Assembly: GCF_008080435.1 (NCBI RefSeq)
Contig: NZ_VRKN01000003.1
Location: forward strand, 1 to 64,000
From: Enterobacter asburiae
GTDB taxonomy: Bacteria > Pseudomonadota > Gammaproteobacteria > Enterobacterales > Enterobacteriaceae
Reading direction: 5' to 3'
Length of the DNA: 64,000 nt
The notes under the pieces are model-generated. The model searched no databases. It was not told where the DNA came from and saw nothing but the letters and a program-made list of their open reading frames with translations. Position 1 is the stretch's first letter; every line of letters begins with the position of its first letter. The translations under genes were made by a program, and so were the position numbers. Below are positions 1-9,015 of this stretch, in pieces.

Positions 1-70
1 CTGAAGGAGCACGCCTGGAAAGTGTGTATACGGCAACGTATCGGGGGTTCGAATCCCCCCCTCACCGCCA
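1..70 (+). tRNA. serX: tRNA-Ser (anticodon GGA), 3' part
   Basis: The first 70 bases read as the last four fifths of a serine tRNA: anticodon GGA in a CTGGAAA context near 16-18, a long variable arm, the T-arm with GGTTCGAAT around 46-54, and an encoded CCA at 68-70. About 18 bases of the 5' side (acceptor strand and part of the D-arm) lie outside the window. The sequence agrees with E. coli serW/serX. The downstream neighbours (phoH, efeBOU) correspond to the serX locus, hence the symbol. It decodes UCC/UCU serine codons. A terminator follows 13 bases after the CCA. Confidence 0.93.
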
Positions 71-82
71 TATTTGAAAAAG

Positions 83-111
83 AGCTCGCATGAAAATGCG
101 GGCTTTTTTTT
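83..111 (+). terminator. Rho-independent terminator of the tRNA-Ser
   Basis: Stem CTCGCAT/ATGCGGG closed by a GAAA tetraloop, followed by eight T's. Confidence 0.85.
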
Positions 112-264
112 CGCATGTTGCACACCTCTGGGGGGATGAGAATCCCCGACCGGGGTTCGACAACTGGCGACAGCCAGTTGGACAGACTGGGAGCGAAGCG
201 AACAGGCTGCCCGCAGGGCGAGCGAAGCGAGTCAATCCCCCCCTCACCGCCATATTTGAAAAAG

Positions 265-293
265 AGCTCGCATGAAAATGCGGGCTTTTTTTT
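265..293 (+). terminator. Second copy of the tRNA-Ser terminator
   Basis: Identical hairpin and T-run inside the second repeat unit. If the first copy is read through, transcription would stop here and release an RNA that contains one full repeat unit. Confidence 0.75.
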
Positions 294-453
294 CGCATGT
301 TGCACACCTCTGGGGGATGAGAATCCCCGACCGGGGTTCGACAACTGGCGACAGCCAGTTGGACAGACTGAGAGCGTAGCGAACAGGCTGCCCGCAGGGC
401 GAGCGAAGCGAGTCAATCCCCCCCGGTACGGACTCAGCCGCCTCACTAAAAAA

Positions 454-482
454 AACCCGAACTAATGCACGGGCTTTTTTTA
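454..482. terminator. Bidirectional terminator between the tRNA repeats and the AGCS gene
   Basis: CCCG/CGGG stem with A-rich sequence on the left and seven T's on the right. It can serve rightward transcripts from the tRNA and leftward transcripts of the symporter gene, whose stop codon lies ten bases away. Confidence 0.7.
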
Positions 483-491
483 TTCTATTCC

Positions 492-1997
492 TTAGCTATT
501 CAACTTTGCTGCCGGCTGCTTTCTTTCAAGCGATGAAACCTGCTCAGGCTGAACACCATCTTCATCCTTACGCCCATCAAGCCAGTAATCCGCATTTTTA
601 ATCCCCAGCCGAATCGGATCGAACTGTGGGTCCAGCCCTTGCGCATTCTGGATTTCATAATCCTTAAGGCTGGCAAACGCTTTTTTATGCAACAGAACAA
701 TGGCAATAATGTTGAGCCATGCCATCAGTCCTACCCCGATATCCCCCAGCCCCCATGCCAGATCCGCGGTGCGAACCGTGCCATATACCGTGGAGGCCAT
801 CAGACATAGCTTGAGCAGAAAGGTCAGCCATGGACGGTGAATTTTACGGTTAATGAAGGCGATATTGGTTTCGGCAATATAGTAGTAGGCAATAATGGTT
901 GTGAAAGCAAAGAAGAACAGCGCAATGGCAACAAAGTAATTACCAAAGCCCGGCATCATACTTTCCATCGCCGTCTGCACATAGCCAGGACCCGCGGCCA
1001 CGCCTGCAATCCCAGTATAGAGCGCTGCGCCGTCGACGCCCTGGACGTTATACAGCCCGGTGATCAGCAGCATAAACCCGGTCGCGGAGCAGACAAACAG
1101 CGTGTCGATGTAGACCGAGAACGCCTGAACCAGCCCCTGCTTCACCGGATGGCTTACTGCCGCTGCAGATGATGCATGCGGCCCGGTTCCCTGGGCGGCC
1201 TCGTTGGAATAGACTCCGCGCTTAACGCCCCACATGATGGCCTGACCCAGAATGGCACCGAAACCTGCTTCAAGGCCGAACGCACTTTTCCAGATCAGCA
1301 GAATAACCGAAGGGAGCTGGTTAATATTAATGGCGATAATCACACAGGCGACAATAATATAGCCCAGCGCCATAAATGGAACGACCATACTGCTAAAGCT
1401 AGCGATCCTTTTCACACCGCCGAAAATAATAAAGCTCAACAGCACAGCAAGTAATGCCGCCGTAACGTTCGGGCTCAGACCAAAAGCAATATCCAGGCTT
1501 GCCCCAATCGAGTTTGCCTGCACGCCCGGAAGTAATAATCCGCAGGAGAAAATAGTCACAATAGCAAATAGCCATGCGTACCACTTAACGCCTAAACCTT
1601 TTTCAATATAAAAGGCAGGACCACCGCGATATTCGCCGTTAATTTTTTCTTTATAAACTTGTCCCAGGGTGGATTCGACAAATGCGGAGCTGGCACCTAA
1701 AAAAGCGACTATCCACATCCAGAAAAGCGCGCCCGGACCGCCAAAGGTAATTGCCGTGGCCACACCGGCGATATTCCCTGTCCCCACGCGGCCTGCCAGC
1801 GTCATCGTCAGCGCCTGAAACGACGATACGCCTGCATCGGTAGGACGCCCCTGGAACATCAGGGTAATCATATGTTTGATATGGCGTAATTGCAGGAAGC
1901 GACTACGCAGCGAGAAATAAAGGCCGACACCCAGACATAAAAATATTAACGCAGGGCTCCAGATTACACCATTAATAGCACCAACCAGTTCGTTCAT
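492..1997 (-). CDS. Sodium:alanine/glycine symporter (AGCS family)
   Basis: A 501-residue polytopic inner-membrane protein of the alanine/glycine:cation symporter family (AlsT/DagA/YaaJ type), which couples uptake of small neutral amino acids to Na+. Family signatures are visible: GRVGTGNIAGVATAI near residue 70, the GGPAFYIEKGLG segment near 125, and YSNEAAQGTGPHA near 265, the conserved substrate/sodium region. About ten hydrophobic segments are spread along the chain, with a charged cytoplasmic tail. Length is normal for the family. It is a single-gene unit between the tRNA-Ser repeats and phoH. Substrate cannot be fixed from sequence; alanine or glycine is the family default. Confidence 0.9.
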   Translation of the reverse strand: MNELVGAINGVIWSPALIFLCLGVGLYFSLRSRFLQLRHIKHMITLMFQGRPTDAGVSSFQALTMTLAGRVGTGNIAGVATAITFGGPGALFWMWIVAFLGASSAFVESTLGQVYKEKINGEYRGGPAFYIEKGLGVKWYAWLFAIVTIFSCGLLLPGVQANSIGASLDIAFGLSPNVTAALLAVLLSFIIFGGVKRIASFSSMVVPFMALGYIIVACVIIAININQLPSVILLIWKSAFGLEAGFGAILGQAIMWGVKRGVYSNEAAQGTGPHASSAAAVSHPVKQGLVQAFSVYIDTLFVCSATGFMLLITGLYNVQGVDGAALYTGIAGVAAGPGYVQTAMESMMPGFGNYFVAIALFFFAFTTIIAYYYIAETNIAFINRKIHRPWLTFLLKLCLMASTVYGTVRTADLAWGLGDIGVGLMAWLNIIAIVLLHKKAFASLKDYEIQNAQGLDPQFDPIRLGIKNADYWLDGRKDEDGVQPEQVSSLERKQPAAKLNS

Positions 1998-2390
1998 GTA
2001 TGACCCTCAGCGTGATGTTTCAGGGAAAAGGTTCCCCTGTTGTGTTTCTTCTTAGAATTTTGTTCGAACAAGTACGAAACATAGATAACTCACTTGAAGA
2101 CACCAACTTAATTTTTACTTCGTAGTAATGTTCTGTGACAACATTCACGTTTAATTTTTAACTAACAATTAGCGCGCTCATTATATTCACAGGTATTTTG
2201 TGGGTATTATCACTTCATATCACACTTCTGCAAAAAATAATAAAAACAACCACCCACTTAATAATCGACATTATTGATTCAGCAATACGGTGCTTAAATA
2301 AGGGAAGTTTTAGCGGAGTATAAACGACGCTTCCCGGCATTACGCCGGGAAGAAATTACAGGAAAGAGGCAAAACGATAATGCTTTACCT
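1998..2390. other. Intergenic region between phoH and the AGCS gene
   Basis: An AT-rich 393 bp stretch without a supported gene. It must hold the promoter of the leftward AGCS gene. At about 2327-2354 there is a strong GC hairpin (CTTCCCGGC/GCCGGGAAG) just after the phoH stop. It lacks a following T-run, so it may be a processing or attenuating element and not a simple terminator. Confidence 0.5.
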
Positions 2391-3458
2391 TTAGTCGGAA
2401 TAGACCTGCAGCGTGCGCTGGCAGAGCGCCGAACGCACGCAGTCATCTTTGGTGAAGCGTACCACCCCAATCATCTCATCTTCCTCAAAACGTGACATGG
2501 CGTCGCTCAGCCCGGATTTCACGCCGGATGGCAGGTCACACTGGGTAATATCGCCGTTAACGATAACCGTCACGTTCTCCCCGAGGCGCGTTAAAAACAT
2601 CTTCATTTGCGCAGCGGTCACGTTCTGAGCCTCGTCAAGAATGACGACCGCATTTTCAAATGTACGTCCGCGCATATAGGCGAACGGCGCGATTTCCACC
2701 TTACCAATCTCTGGTCGCAGGCAGTACTGCATGAAGGATGCACCCAGTCGCTTCACCAGCACGTCATAGACGGGCCTGAAGTACGGGGCAAACTTCTCCG
2801 AAATATCTCCGGGCAAGAAGCCGAGATCTTCATCAGCTTGCAGTACCGGACGGGTAACAATAATTCTCTCCACGTCCTTATGGATCAATGCTTCCGCCGC
2901 TTTGGCTGCACTAATCCAGGTTTTCCCGCATCCGGCTTCGCCGGTTGCAAAGATGAGCTGTTTACTCTCGATAGCATTCAGGTAGTGCGCCTGAGCTTCA
3001 TTGCGCGCCACAATTGGAGAATTATCACGGCTGTCTCGGGCCATGCCAATTGCTTCTACGCCACTCATCTGCACAAGCGAGGTGACCGATTCTTCTTCAC
3101 GCTGTTTATGGCTACGTGAATCCCGTCTCAGCACACGTTTTGCTTCGCGACGAGCTTTGATCACTGCTTTTTGTCTTCCCATGGATAGCACCTTGAGTTG
3201 TTGGTATTCATCACACGCGCCAGCTTCGGCACGATTATGCGCACGAACATCAGAGGGTTGGCTTCCTTGTAAGCCATTGCTTGCTTTATCGGATGACGAT
3301 ACGGAACAGCTACGCGCACTGTTCTGCACGTCGGTCGAATCAGATTCTTGAGGGAGGGGGGAGAATTTAGTGGTGAGGAAATCGCTGCCGGAGTCTGAGC
3401 CTCCGCGCCGGGTACTGCGGTTGTTATGTTTACCTTGTCCAGTATAGGACGCAACCAT
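2391..3458 (-). CDS. phoH: PhoH family ATPase
   Basis: A 355-residue protein with the length of E. coli PhoH (354). The C-terminal ~220 residues form the PhoH P-loop domain: Walker A GEAGCGKTW near residue 173, TRPVLQADEDLGFLPG, and Walker B VVILDEAQN near 275. E. coli phoH is phosphate-starvation-induced; the biochemical role is unsettled, and RNA-related helicase/ATPase activity is suggested for the family. The first ~92 residues are Ser/Gln/Arg-rich and poorly structured. An internal Met at residue 93 would give a 263-residue form starting MGRQKAV, but the upstream start has a GGAG 9 bases ahead, so I kept the long form. Confidence 0.93.
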   Translation of the reverse strand: MVASYTGQGKHNNRSTRRGGSDSGSDFLTTKFSPLPQESDSTDVQNSARSCSVSSSDKASNGLQGSQPSDVRAHNRAEAGACDEYQQLKVLSMGRQKAVIKARREAKRVLRRDSRSHKQREEESVTSLVQMSGVEAIGMARDSRDNSPIVARNEAQAHYLNAIESKQLIFATGEAGCGKTWISAAKAAEALIHKDVERIIVTRPVLQADEDLGFLPGDISEKFAPYFRPVYDVLVKRLGASFMQYCLRPEIGKVEIAPFAYMRGRTFENAVVILDEAQNVTAAQMKMFLTRLGENVTVIVNGDITQCDLPSGVKSGLSDAMSRFEEDEMIGVVRFTKDDCVRSALCQRTLQVYSD

Positions 3459-3645
3459 TCGCGATCTCCATAGTGATTCAGCATCACTGCCGGGAACTAC
3501 CGCTGTCTTATCTTAAGTACATCAGGAGTTATCATAAATGCAACATTTATTTTACCTGTATGCAACCTTTAAGACTGTCCCTGCAGGTGGAATCAGTCTC
3601 ATATAGAAATATTACAGAAATATAACAGGAGGATAGTCATATGAA

Positions 3646-3682
3646 AAAATAATGTCCCCGCGAACTGTCGCAGGGACAATTA
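3646..3682 (-). terminator. Terminator of efeUOB
   Basis: On the minus strand a GTCCCTGCGAC/CGCGGGGAC hairpin is followed by ATTATTTTTT directly after the efeB stop codon. Confidence 0.75.
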
Positions 3683-4966
3683 TCAGGCTTCAATAAGACC
3701 TTGAGCGAGGTATGCGTTCCGATCACGCACGCCCGGCAGGGCAAAGAAATAGCCGCCGCCGATAGGTTTAATGTACTCTTCCAGCGCTTCGCCGTTGAGC
3801 CGCTTCTGTACAGTCAGGAAGCCCTTTTCCAGATCGTGCTGATAGCAGACGAACAGCAGCCCCATATCAAGCTGGCCTGAGTTGGTCACGCCGAGCGAGT
3901 AGCTATAGCCCCGACGCATCATCAGGCTGGACTGCGTTTCTTTAGTGCGCGGATTGGCCAGACGAATGTGGCTATCCAGCGCGATGGTATCGCCATTGGG
4001 ATCGCTGGCGTAGTCAGGCACATCATGCTCGTTCTTCATACCGAGCGGTGCCCCGCTTTGCTTATCCCGACCAAAGATCGTCTGCTGCTCTTTCAGCGGC
4101 GTGCGGTCCCAGAATTCCACGTGGAACTGAATAATCCGCACCGCCTGATAGCTGCCGCCCACCGCCCATGCCGGTTCGCCCTGATCGGCAGTGACCCACA
4201 CCACCTCCTTCATAAGCGCACCATCGTGGCTGTCCGGGTTGGCCGTTCCGTCCTTAAAGCCCAGCAGGTTGACCGGGGTCTCTTTCCCTTTGCTGCGGGC
4301 GGCGTGGTCCGAGATAAACCCTTCCCGCTTCCAGCGCACGCTCAGCAGATCCGGTGTGTGCTTGATAATATCGCGCAGGGCGTGGATCACCGTGTCCTGG
4401 GTATTGGCACAAATTTGCAGGAGCAGGTCGCCGTGGCAGAGGGCCGCGTCCAGGGAGTCATTCGGGAAACGCGTCATTTTCTGCAGCGCTTTCGGCTTCT
4501 GTTTTGCCAGCCCATAGCGCGCATCAAACAGCGACTCACCCAGCGAAACGGTAATAGTCAGGTTATCCGGGGCGATAAACGGCCCCAGAATGCCGGAGTC
4601 CATTGGCGGCAGGCGCGGGTTCGGCGTATCGGGCGCCGGTCCGCCCGAGGTGAGAAACGCGATGCGCGTCGTCAGCAGGCGGAACAGGCGTTCCAGATCG
4701 GCTTTATCGCTGGCCAGCGAATCAAAGGCCACCAGCATCATGGACGCCTGCTGCGGCGTCAGGATGCCCGCCTGATGCTCGCCATAAAACGGCTGCGTCT
4801 CCATGCGGGCATTGGGTGACAGCGTGCCGGGCGCGCTTTGCGGTTTCGCCGCATGTGCTACCGGACATCCGCCAGCCAGCGCAAGGGCGCCTCCCAGCGC
4901 CCCTACCCCTTTTAACAATCGACGACGTGAAGGCTCAACCACATCGTTCTCGTTATGTTTATTCAT
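3683..4966 (-). CDS. efeB: Deferrochelatase/peroxidase EfeB (DyP type, Tat-exported)
   Basis: A 427-residue periplasmic haem peroxidase of the dye-decolourising family, third component of the ferrous iron system EfeUOB; it can also release iron from haem. The N-terminus carries a twin-arginine signal (SRRRLLKG near residue 13, then a hydrophobic stretch and AHA cleavage site), consistent with export of a folded haem protein. The DyP signature GFKDGTANP is near residue 245, and the [10 protein letters not shown] segment with the likely proximal haem histidine near 332. It is the last gene of the operon, 5 bp after efeO. Length and motifs match E. coli EfeB. Confidence 0.95.
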   Translation of the reverse strand: MNKHNENDVVEPSRRRLLKGVGALGGALALAGGCPVAHAAKPQSAPGTLSPNARMETQPFYGEHQAGILTPQQASMMLVAFDSLASDKADLERLFRLLTTRIAFLTSGGPAPDTPNPRLPPMDSGILGPFIAPDNLTITVSLGESLFDARYGLAKQKPKALQKMTRFPNDSLDAALCHGDLLLQICANTQDTVIHALRDIIKHTPDLLSVRWKREGFISDHAARSKGKETPVNLLGFKDGTANPDSHDGALMKEVVWVTADQGEPAWAVGGSYQAVRIIQFHVEFWDRTPLKEQQTIFGRDKQSGAPLGMKNEHDVPDYASDPNGDTIALDSHIRLANPRTKETQSSLMMRRGYSYSLGVTNSGQLDMGLLFVCYQHDLEKGFLTVQKRLNGEALEEYIKPIGGGYFFALPGVRDRNAYLAQGLIEA

Positions 4967-4971
4967 CGTGC

Positions 4972-6099
4972 TTAGTCCAGACCCAGTACGCCACGCAGCA
5001 GAGAGAGATCTTCCGCCAGGGCGGTAATCGGGCCTTTCAGCGCATTACGGTCGGCATCAGTCAGCTTGTCGTAGGTTTCAAACCCGTCTTTGGTACGGTA
5101 CTTCGCCAGAATGGTGTCGACTTTTTTGAAGTTGGCATCCACTTTGGCCAGCAGTTCACTGTTCTCTTTCTGCAGTTGAGGACGCAGCAGCTCGACAATT
5201 TTCTGCGCACCGTCGACGTTGGCCTGGAAGTCCCACAGATCGGTATGGCTGTAACGATCTTCTTCGCCGCTGATTTTGCTGGCGGCCACTTCTTCAATCA
5301 GACCGGCCGCGCCGCCCACCACTTTTGACGGCGGGAAGGCCAGCTCGCTGATGCGCTTTTGCAGCTCCAGCACATCGCCGTTCAACTGCTCAGCGTATTT
5401 CTCCATCCCTTTGGTGGAGTTGTCGCCAAACAGGGCTTTCTCCAGACGGTGGAAACCGGTGAATTTCGGATCGGCGGCTTTCTGCTCGAAATCATCTTCG
5501 CGGGCATCAATGCTGCCATCAAGGTCAGAGAACAGCTCGGCAATCGGTTCGATACGCTCGTAGTGCTGACGGGTTGGCGCATAGAGGGATTTCGCTTTTT
5601 CGATGTCACCGGCTTTCACTGCATCGGTAAAGGCTTTGGTTGCCGTCGCCAGGTCCGCCGTCTCTTTCGTGACATAGGCTTTATACGCGGTAATCGCGTC
5701 ACCCAGGCTCAGCACCGCAGCGCCTTTCGCCGCATCAGCCGTCGCTTCACCTTTGACGATCAGCTTCCCTTTAGGGTTGGTCAGCAGACCACAGGTCATC
5801 TCATACTCACCCGGCTGCAGGTTGGCGGTCATCTTCTGGCTGAAGCCAGGGGCGATATTTTCGCGCTCCTCCACCACCAGAACCCCTTTCAGGATCTCCC
5901 ATTCCAGCGCCTTCTGGCTGTGGTTCTGAATAATGAACTGGGTTTTGCCGCTGTTCACCGTGAGGGTCATCGGCTCACACTGCTTATCATTGACGGTGAC
6001 TTTAACCTGAGGAACATCCGCGCCCCAGGCGGAGAATGCAGAAGCGAACAGCGCGGCAATGCCTGCGCATAACGCACTACGACGGAACTGAATTGCCAT
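4972..6099 (-). CDS. efeO: Iron uptake system protein EfeO
   Basis: A 375-residue periplasmic protein, the same length as E. coli EfeO. After a Sec signal peptide (to AWGA) comes a cupredoxin-like domain (about 27-125), then the imelysin/M75 domain with the HxxE motif in [10 protein letters not shown] that is thought to bind iron. It is believed to pass iron to the EfeU permease. The reading frame stays open upstream to a GTG at 6237, but that would overlap efeU. The ATG at 6099 follows AGGGAAGAG and starts a proper signal peptide, so it was chosen. 40 bp separate it from efeU. Confidence 0.95.
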   Translation of the reverse strand: MAIQFRRSALCAGIAALFASAFSAWGADVPQVKVTVNDKQCEPMTLTVNSGKTQFIIQNHSQKALEWEILKGVLVVEERENIAPGFSQKMTANLQPGEYEMTCGLLTNPKGKLIVKGEATADAAKGAAVLSLGDAITAYKAYVTKETADLATATKAFTDAVKAGDIEKAKSLYAPTRQHYERIEPIAELFSDLDGSIDAREDDFEQKAADPKFTGFHRLEKALFGDNSTKGMEKYAEQLNGDVLELQKRISELAFPPSKVVGGAAGLIEEVAASKISGEEDRYSHTDLWDFQANVDGAQKIVELLRPQLQKENSELLAKVDANFKKVDTILAKYRTKDGFETYDKLTDADRNALKGPITALAEDLSLLRGVLGLD

Positions 6100-6139
6100 G
6101 ACTCTTCCCTTTAAAAGTATGTTGTAACTAAAGCAAACA

Positions 6140-6973
6140 TTATGGCGTAACGCGCGACGCCTGCGTGCCGGTACGCGGCGGCATAGCGAACAGCACCAGC
6201 GCCGGAACCAGATAAATAAAGTACATCGCCACTTCACTGACGCTTGGCGTTTCCTGATAGCCGAAGATGCCTTCGAGCAGGGTGCCGGTCAGTGAATGGG
6301 TGGAGAGCACGTTGCTGAGGTCGAACGCGACGTCCTGGAAATGGTTCCACAGGCCAGCTTCATGGAAGGCGCGGATCGCCCCTGCCGCCAGCCCTGCCGC
6401 CACCAGCAGAATAAACAGGCTGGTCCACTTGAAGAACGCGCCCAGGTTCAGGCGAATACCGCCCCAGTAGAGCAGGAAACCGAGCACCACGGCTGTAGCA
6501 AGACCCAGCATCGCACCCAGCGGTGGCCAGATCCCGACATCCTGCTGAAACGCCGCCAGCAGGAAGAAAACAGACTCCAGGCCTTCACGCGCGACGGCGA
6601 AAAAGACCATCATAATGAGCGCCCAGCCGTGGTTATTGCCCTTTTGCAGCGCATTATCCACCGCCTGCTCCAGCTGCACCTTCACGTTTCGGGAGACTTT
6701 ACGCATCCAGAACACCATCCAGGTGAGGATTACCACCGCAATCACGGCGACGATCCCCTCAAACAGCTCCTGCTCTTTCTGCGGGAACTCCCCGGTGGTT
6801 TCGTTGATGAGGATACCGAGACCCAGACAGAGTGCCGCAGCAAGGAATACCCCGACCCACATGACGGCAATCCAGCGCCCGCGCTGGGTTCGCTTCAGAT
6901 AACTGGCGATGAGGCTCACGATGAGGGCAGCTTCGAGCCCTTCACGTAACATAATGAGAAATGGAACAAACAT
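6140..6973 (-). CDS. efeU: Ferrous iron permease EfeU
   Basis: A 277-residue inner-membrane permease of the Ftr1/OFeT family. The two REGLE motifs that bind iron are present: REGLEAAL near residue 10 and [10 protein letters not shown] near 130. Roughly seven transmembrane segments are visible. It imports Fe2+ (or Fe3+ after oxidation) together with EfeO and EfeB. The gene is complete, unlike the frameshifted efeU of E. coli K-12. First gene of efeUOB, with a Fur box upstream. Confidence 0.95.
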   Translation of the reverse strand: MFVPFLIMLREGLEAALIVSLIASYLKRTQRGRWIAVMWVGVFLAAALCLGLGILINETTGEFPQKEQELFEGIVAVIAVVILTWMVFWMRKVSRNVKVQLEQAVDNALQKGNNHGWALIMMVFFAVAREGLESVFFLLAAFQQDVGIWPPLGAMLGLATAVVLGFLLYWGGIRLNLGAFFKWTSLFILLVAAGLAAGAIRAFHEAGLWNHFQDVAFDLSNVLSTHSLTGTLLEGIFGYQETPSVSEVAMYFIYLVPALVLFAMPPRTGTQASRVTP

Positions 6974-7030
6974 GCCGACACCTTAAATGTTTATCGCGGT
7001 CAACTGATGCAAAGAAAGGTAAATTCTTGT

Positions 7031-7049
7031 GATAGTGATTATCATTACG
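7031..7049 (-). promoter_or_regulatory. Putative Fur box of efeUOB
   Basis: GATAGTGATTATCATTACG matches the 19-bp Fur consensus at 15 positions, about 60 bp upstream of the efeU start. This agrees with known Fur repression of efeUOB. Confidence 0.75.
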
Positions 7050-7224
7050 GAGAAAAGAAACACAAGCGAAATGTGTGGTGTTTTGATGACGAGTTGTAAA
7101 CGCCGAGCCTGGTAATAGTTACATACGTAACGTTTAAGTTTATAAGTTATAACGAAAATGCCCATTTACGCTGATTCAGGGCTGTGGCTAAATATCCGCC
7201 TCAAACACCTGGTGAAAATTAATT

Positions 7225-8409
7225 ATGTTTAAGATTGTCCATTTCCTGCTGGCGCTGGTGATTATTCTTGCGCTTGCCTGGCTGGTGAGTTTTGACCGCC
7301 GAAAAATTCGCATTCGTTTTGTTTTACAGCTGATTGTCATTGAAATTGCCCTGGCGTTCTTTTTCCTGCACGCCGAAAGCGGGTTATTCCTGATTAAATA
7401 CGTTTCGGGATTTTTTGAGTCACTGCTTAAATTTGCCGGCGAAGGCACCAATTTCGTCTTTGGCGGTATGGGGGAAAAAGGGCTGGCGTTCATTTTCCTC
7501 GGCGTGCTTTGCCCGATTATTTTTATTTCCGCACTGATTGGTATTCTTCAGCACTGGCGGATCCTGCCGATTTTTATTCGAGTAATCGGTACGCTGCTGT
7601 CAAAACTGAACGGTATGGGCAAGCTGGAATCCTTTAACGCGGTGAGTTCGCTGATCCTCGGCCAGTCGGAAAACTTCATTGCCTACAAGGGTGTACTGGG
7701 GGATCTCTCCTCGCGTCGTCTGTTCACCATGGCGGCCACGGCCATGTCGACGGTCTCCCTGTCGATTGTCGGCGCCTATATGACCATGCTCGACGCCAAA
7801 TTTGTCGTCGCGGCGCTGATTCTGAACATGTTCAGCACCTTTATTATTCTCTCCGTCATCAACCCGGCACGCCCTGAAGCGGAGCCGGATATCCGGCTTG
7901 AAAAACTGCATGAATCGCAGAGCTTCTTTGAAATGCTCGGCGAGTATATTCTGGCCGGCTTTAAAGTAGCGATGATTATTCTGGCAATGCTGATTGGCTT
8001 TATCGCCCTTATTAGCGCCGTTAACGCCCTCTTCTCCAGCGTATTTGGCATGAGCTTCCAGCAGATCCTGGGCTATGTATTTTATCCCCTGGCGTGGCTG
8101 GTGGGTATTCCGCTGAGTGATGCCTTAAACGCGGGCAGTATTATGGCGACCAAGCTGGTGGCGAATGAATTTGTGGCGATGATTGAGCTGCAAAAAATGG
8201 CTCATCAGATGTCCCCGCGCGGGCTGGGCATTTTGTCCGTCTTCCTGGTGTCGTTTGCGAACTTCGCGTCCATCGGCATTGTGGCCGGGGCGATTAAGGG
8301 CCTGAACGAGCAGCAGGGGAACGTGGTGTCGCGGTTTGGTTTGCGTCTGGTGTACGGCGCGACGCTGGTGAGCCTGCTGTCGGCGAGCTTTGCGGGGCTG
8401 GTACTCTGA
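7225..8409 (+). CDS. CNT-family nucleoside transporter
   Basis: A 394-residue concentrative nucleoside transporter (NupC/NupX/PsuT type), importing nucleosides with H+ or Na+. Visible family features are the N-terminal hydrophobic helices, the gate region ending [10 protein letters not shown] (about 78-88), the [12 protein letters not shown] segment near 145 that contributes substrate contacts, and [17 protein letters not shown] near 350. Length is typical (about 395-420). It is divergent from efeU and followed by a REP element and terminator. It is more like the NupX/PsuT branch than NupC, but the substrate is not decided by sequence alone. Confidence 0.88.
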   Translation: MFKIVHFLLALVIILALAWLVSFDRRKIRIRFVLQLIVIEIALAFFFLHAESGLFLIKYVSGFFESLLKFAGEGTNFVFGGMGEKGLAFIFLGVLCPIIFISALIGILQHWRILPIFIRVIGTLLSKLNGMGKLESFNAVSSLILGQSENFIAYKGVLGDLSSRRLFTMAATAMSTVSLSIVGAYMTMLDAKFVVAALILNMFSTFIILSVINPARPEAEPDIRLEKLHESQSFFEMLGEYILAGFKVAMIILAMLIGFIALISAVNALFSSVFGMSFQQILGYVFYPLAWLVGIPLSDALNAGSIMATKLVANEFVAMIELQKMAHQMSPRGLGILSVFLVSFANFASIGIVAGAIKGLNEQQGNVVSRFGLRLVYGATLVSLLSASFAGLVL

Positions 8410-8415
8410 TGCAAT

Positions 8416-8445
8416 GCCGGGTGGCGCTGCGCTTACCCGGCCTAC
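8416..8445 (+). repeat. REP palindrome
   Basis: GCCGGGTGGC, a short GCTGCGCTT loop, then ACCCGGCCTAC: the standard enterobacterial REP layout. Confidence 0.8.
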
Positions 8446-8454
8446 AAAACAACA

Positions 8455-8477
8455 ACGGCGGGTTATCCCGCCGTTTT
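8455..8477. terminator. Terminator between the CNT transporter and the DUF3574 gene
   Basis: ACGGCGGG/CCCGCCGT hairpin followed by five T's. It lies between convergent genes and may serve both. Confidence 0.8.
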
Positions 8478-8479
8478 TA

Positions 8480-8899
8480 CTAAAACTGCACGCACACCGG
8501 CTGATCGACGCGCATCACTGACTCCTGCGCGAAGCGAGACTTATAAATCCCGCGTAACGCTTCGATGTTCTTCTCGCTCTGCGCATCTTTACCGTGGATC
8601 AGCATCAATGCCTTGCTCGGCTCACGCGCCACTTTCCCGTCGTTCCCCAGCCACTGCCCGCGCGCGTCAAATACCGTTAAGCCATCGCGAAAACGCGGCG
8701 TCACGTCCTGGTCAACAAACTGCTGCCACTCGTTGGGGGTAATCTGCGCCCCGGCAGGTCGATTTAAGCCGAAATAGAGCGTGGTTTGCTGCATCTGGTT
8801 ATCCGCTTTGCAGGTCTCTACCGCCGCGTGTTGCGATGGCGCAGTGCAGCCAGCCAGCATTAATAATGCCGCTGCCATTACCCCTGTTTTGAGTGTCAT
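8480..8899 (-). CDS. DUF3574 lipoprotein
   Basis: A 139-residue small lipoprotein. The signal sequence ends in the lipobox LAGC (Cys near residue 18), so the mature form should be acylated and attached to a membrane. The rest matches the DUF3574 pattern (TTLYFGLNRP, then DVTPRFRDGLTVFDARGQWL). No enzymatic function is known. Single gene; its 3' end faces the CNT transporter. Confidence 0.8.
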   Translation of the reverse strand: MTLKTGVMAAALLMLAGCTAPSQHAAVETCKADNQMQQTTLYFGLNRPAGAQITPNEWQQFVDQDVTPRFRDGLTVFDARGQWLGNDGKVAREPSKALMLIHGKDAQSEKNIEALRGIYKSRFAQESVMRVDQPVCVQF

Positions 8900-8966
8900 G
8901 TGTCGCTATCCTCATTGTTATAAGTGCAGCGATATCAACGTAATTCTGGAAAATTTGCAAGAAAAA

Positions 8967-8997
8967 GCCGGGTGGCGCTTGCGCTTACCCGGCCTAC
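8967..8997 (+). repeat. REP palindrome
   Basis: GCCGGGTGGC, then a GCGCTT-containing loop, then ACCCGGCCTAC, between the DUF3574 gene and the putP 3' end. Confidence 0.78.
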
Positions 8998-9015
8998 GGT
9001 GTTGCGTGGAAAAAA

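Larger units (their letters stand above)
52..424 (+). repeat. Tandem ~182 bp repeat derived from the tRNA-Ser 3' end
   Basis: Two head-to-tail copies (52-233 and 234-414) are followed by a short remnant (415-424). Each full copy starts with the last 19 bases of the tRNA (AAT, seven C's, TCACCGCCA), continues through the same terminator hairpin, and ends in a hairpin-rich stretch containing a tRNA T-arm-like GGGGTTCGA. The copies differ by one missing G and three substitutions (GGGAGCGAAG versus TGAGAGCGTAG). The layout resembles the rtT repeats after E. coli tyrT, which also reiterate a tRNA 3' end. No protein-coding gene is supported here. Confidence 0.85.

Noticed and set aside
52-424. CRISPR array
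   Set aside because: Only two long direct repeats without unique spacers; the units derive from a tRNA end.
62-465. Several open frames of 60-116 codons in the tRNA repeat region
   Set aside because: They are translations of the repeat and terminator sequences, identical between copies, without ribosome sites.
2327-2354. Ordinary rho-independent terminator of phoH
   Set aside because: The hairpin is strong but not followed by a T-run in either direction, so it is only mentioned as a hairpin.
3459-3645. Pho box upstream of phoH
   Set aside because: E. coli phoH is PhoB-controlled, but I could not find a convincing pair of CTGTCAT repeats by eye.
3626-3656. A perfect AGGAGG followed by ATGAAAAAATAA (a three-codon frame MKK-stop) running into the efeB terminator
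   Set aside because: Too short to support as a gene; no promoter or regulated downstream gene in that direction is evident.
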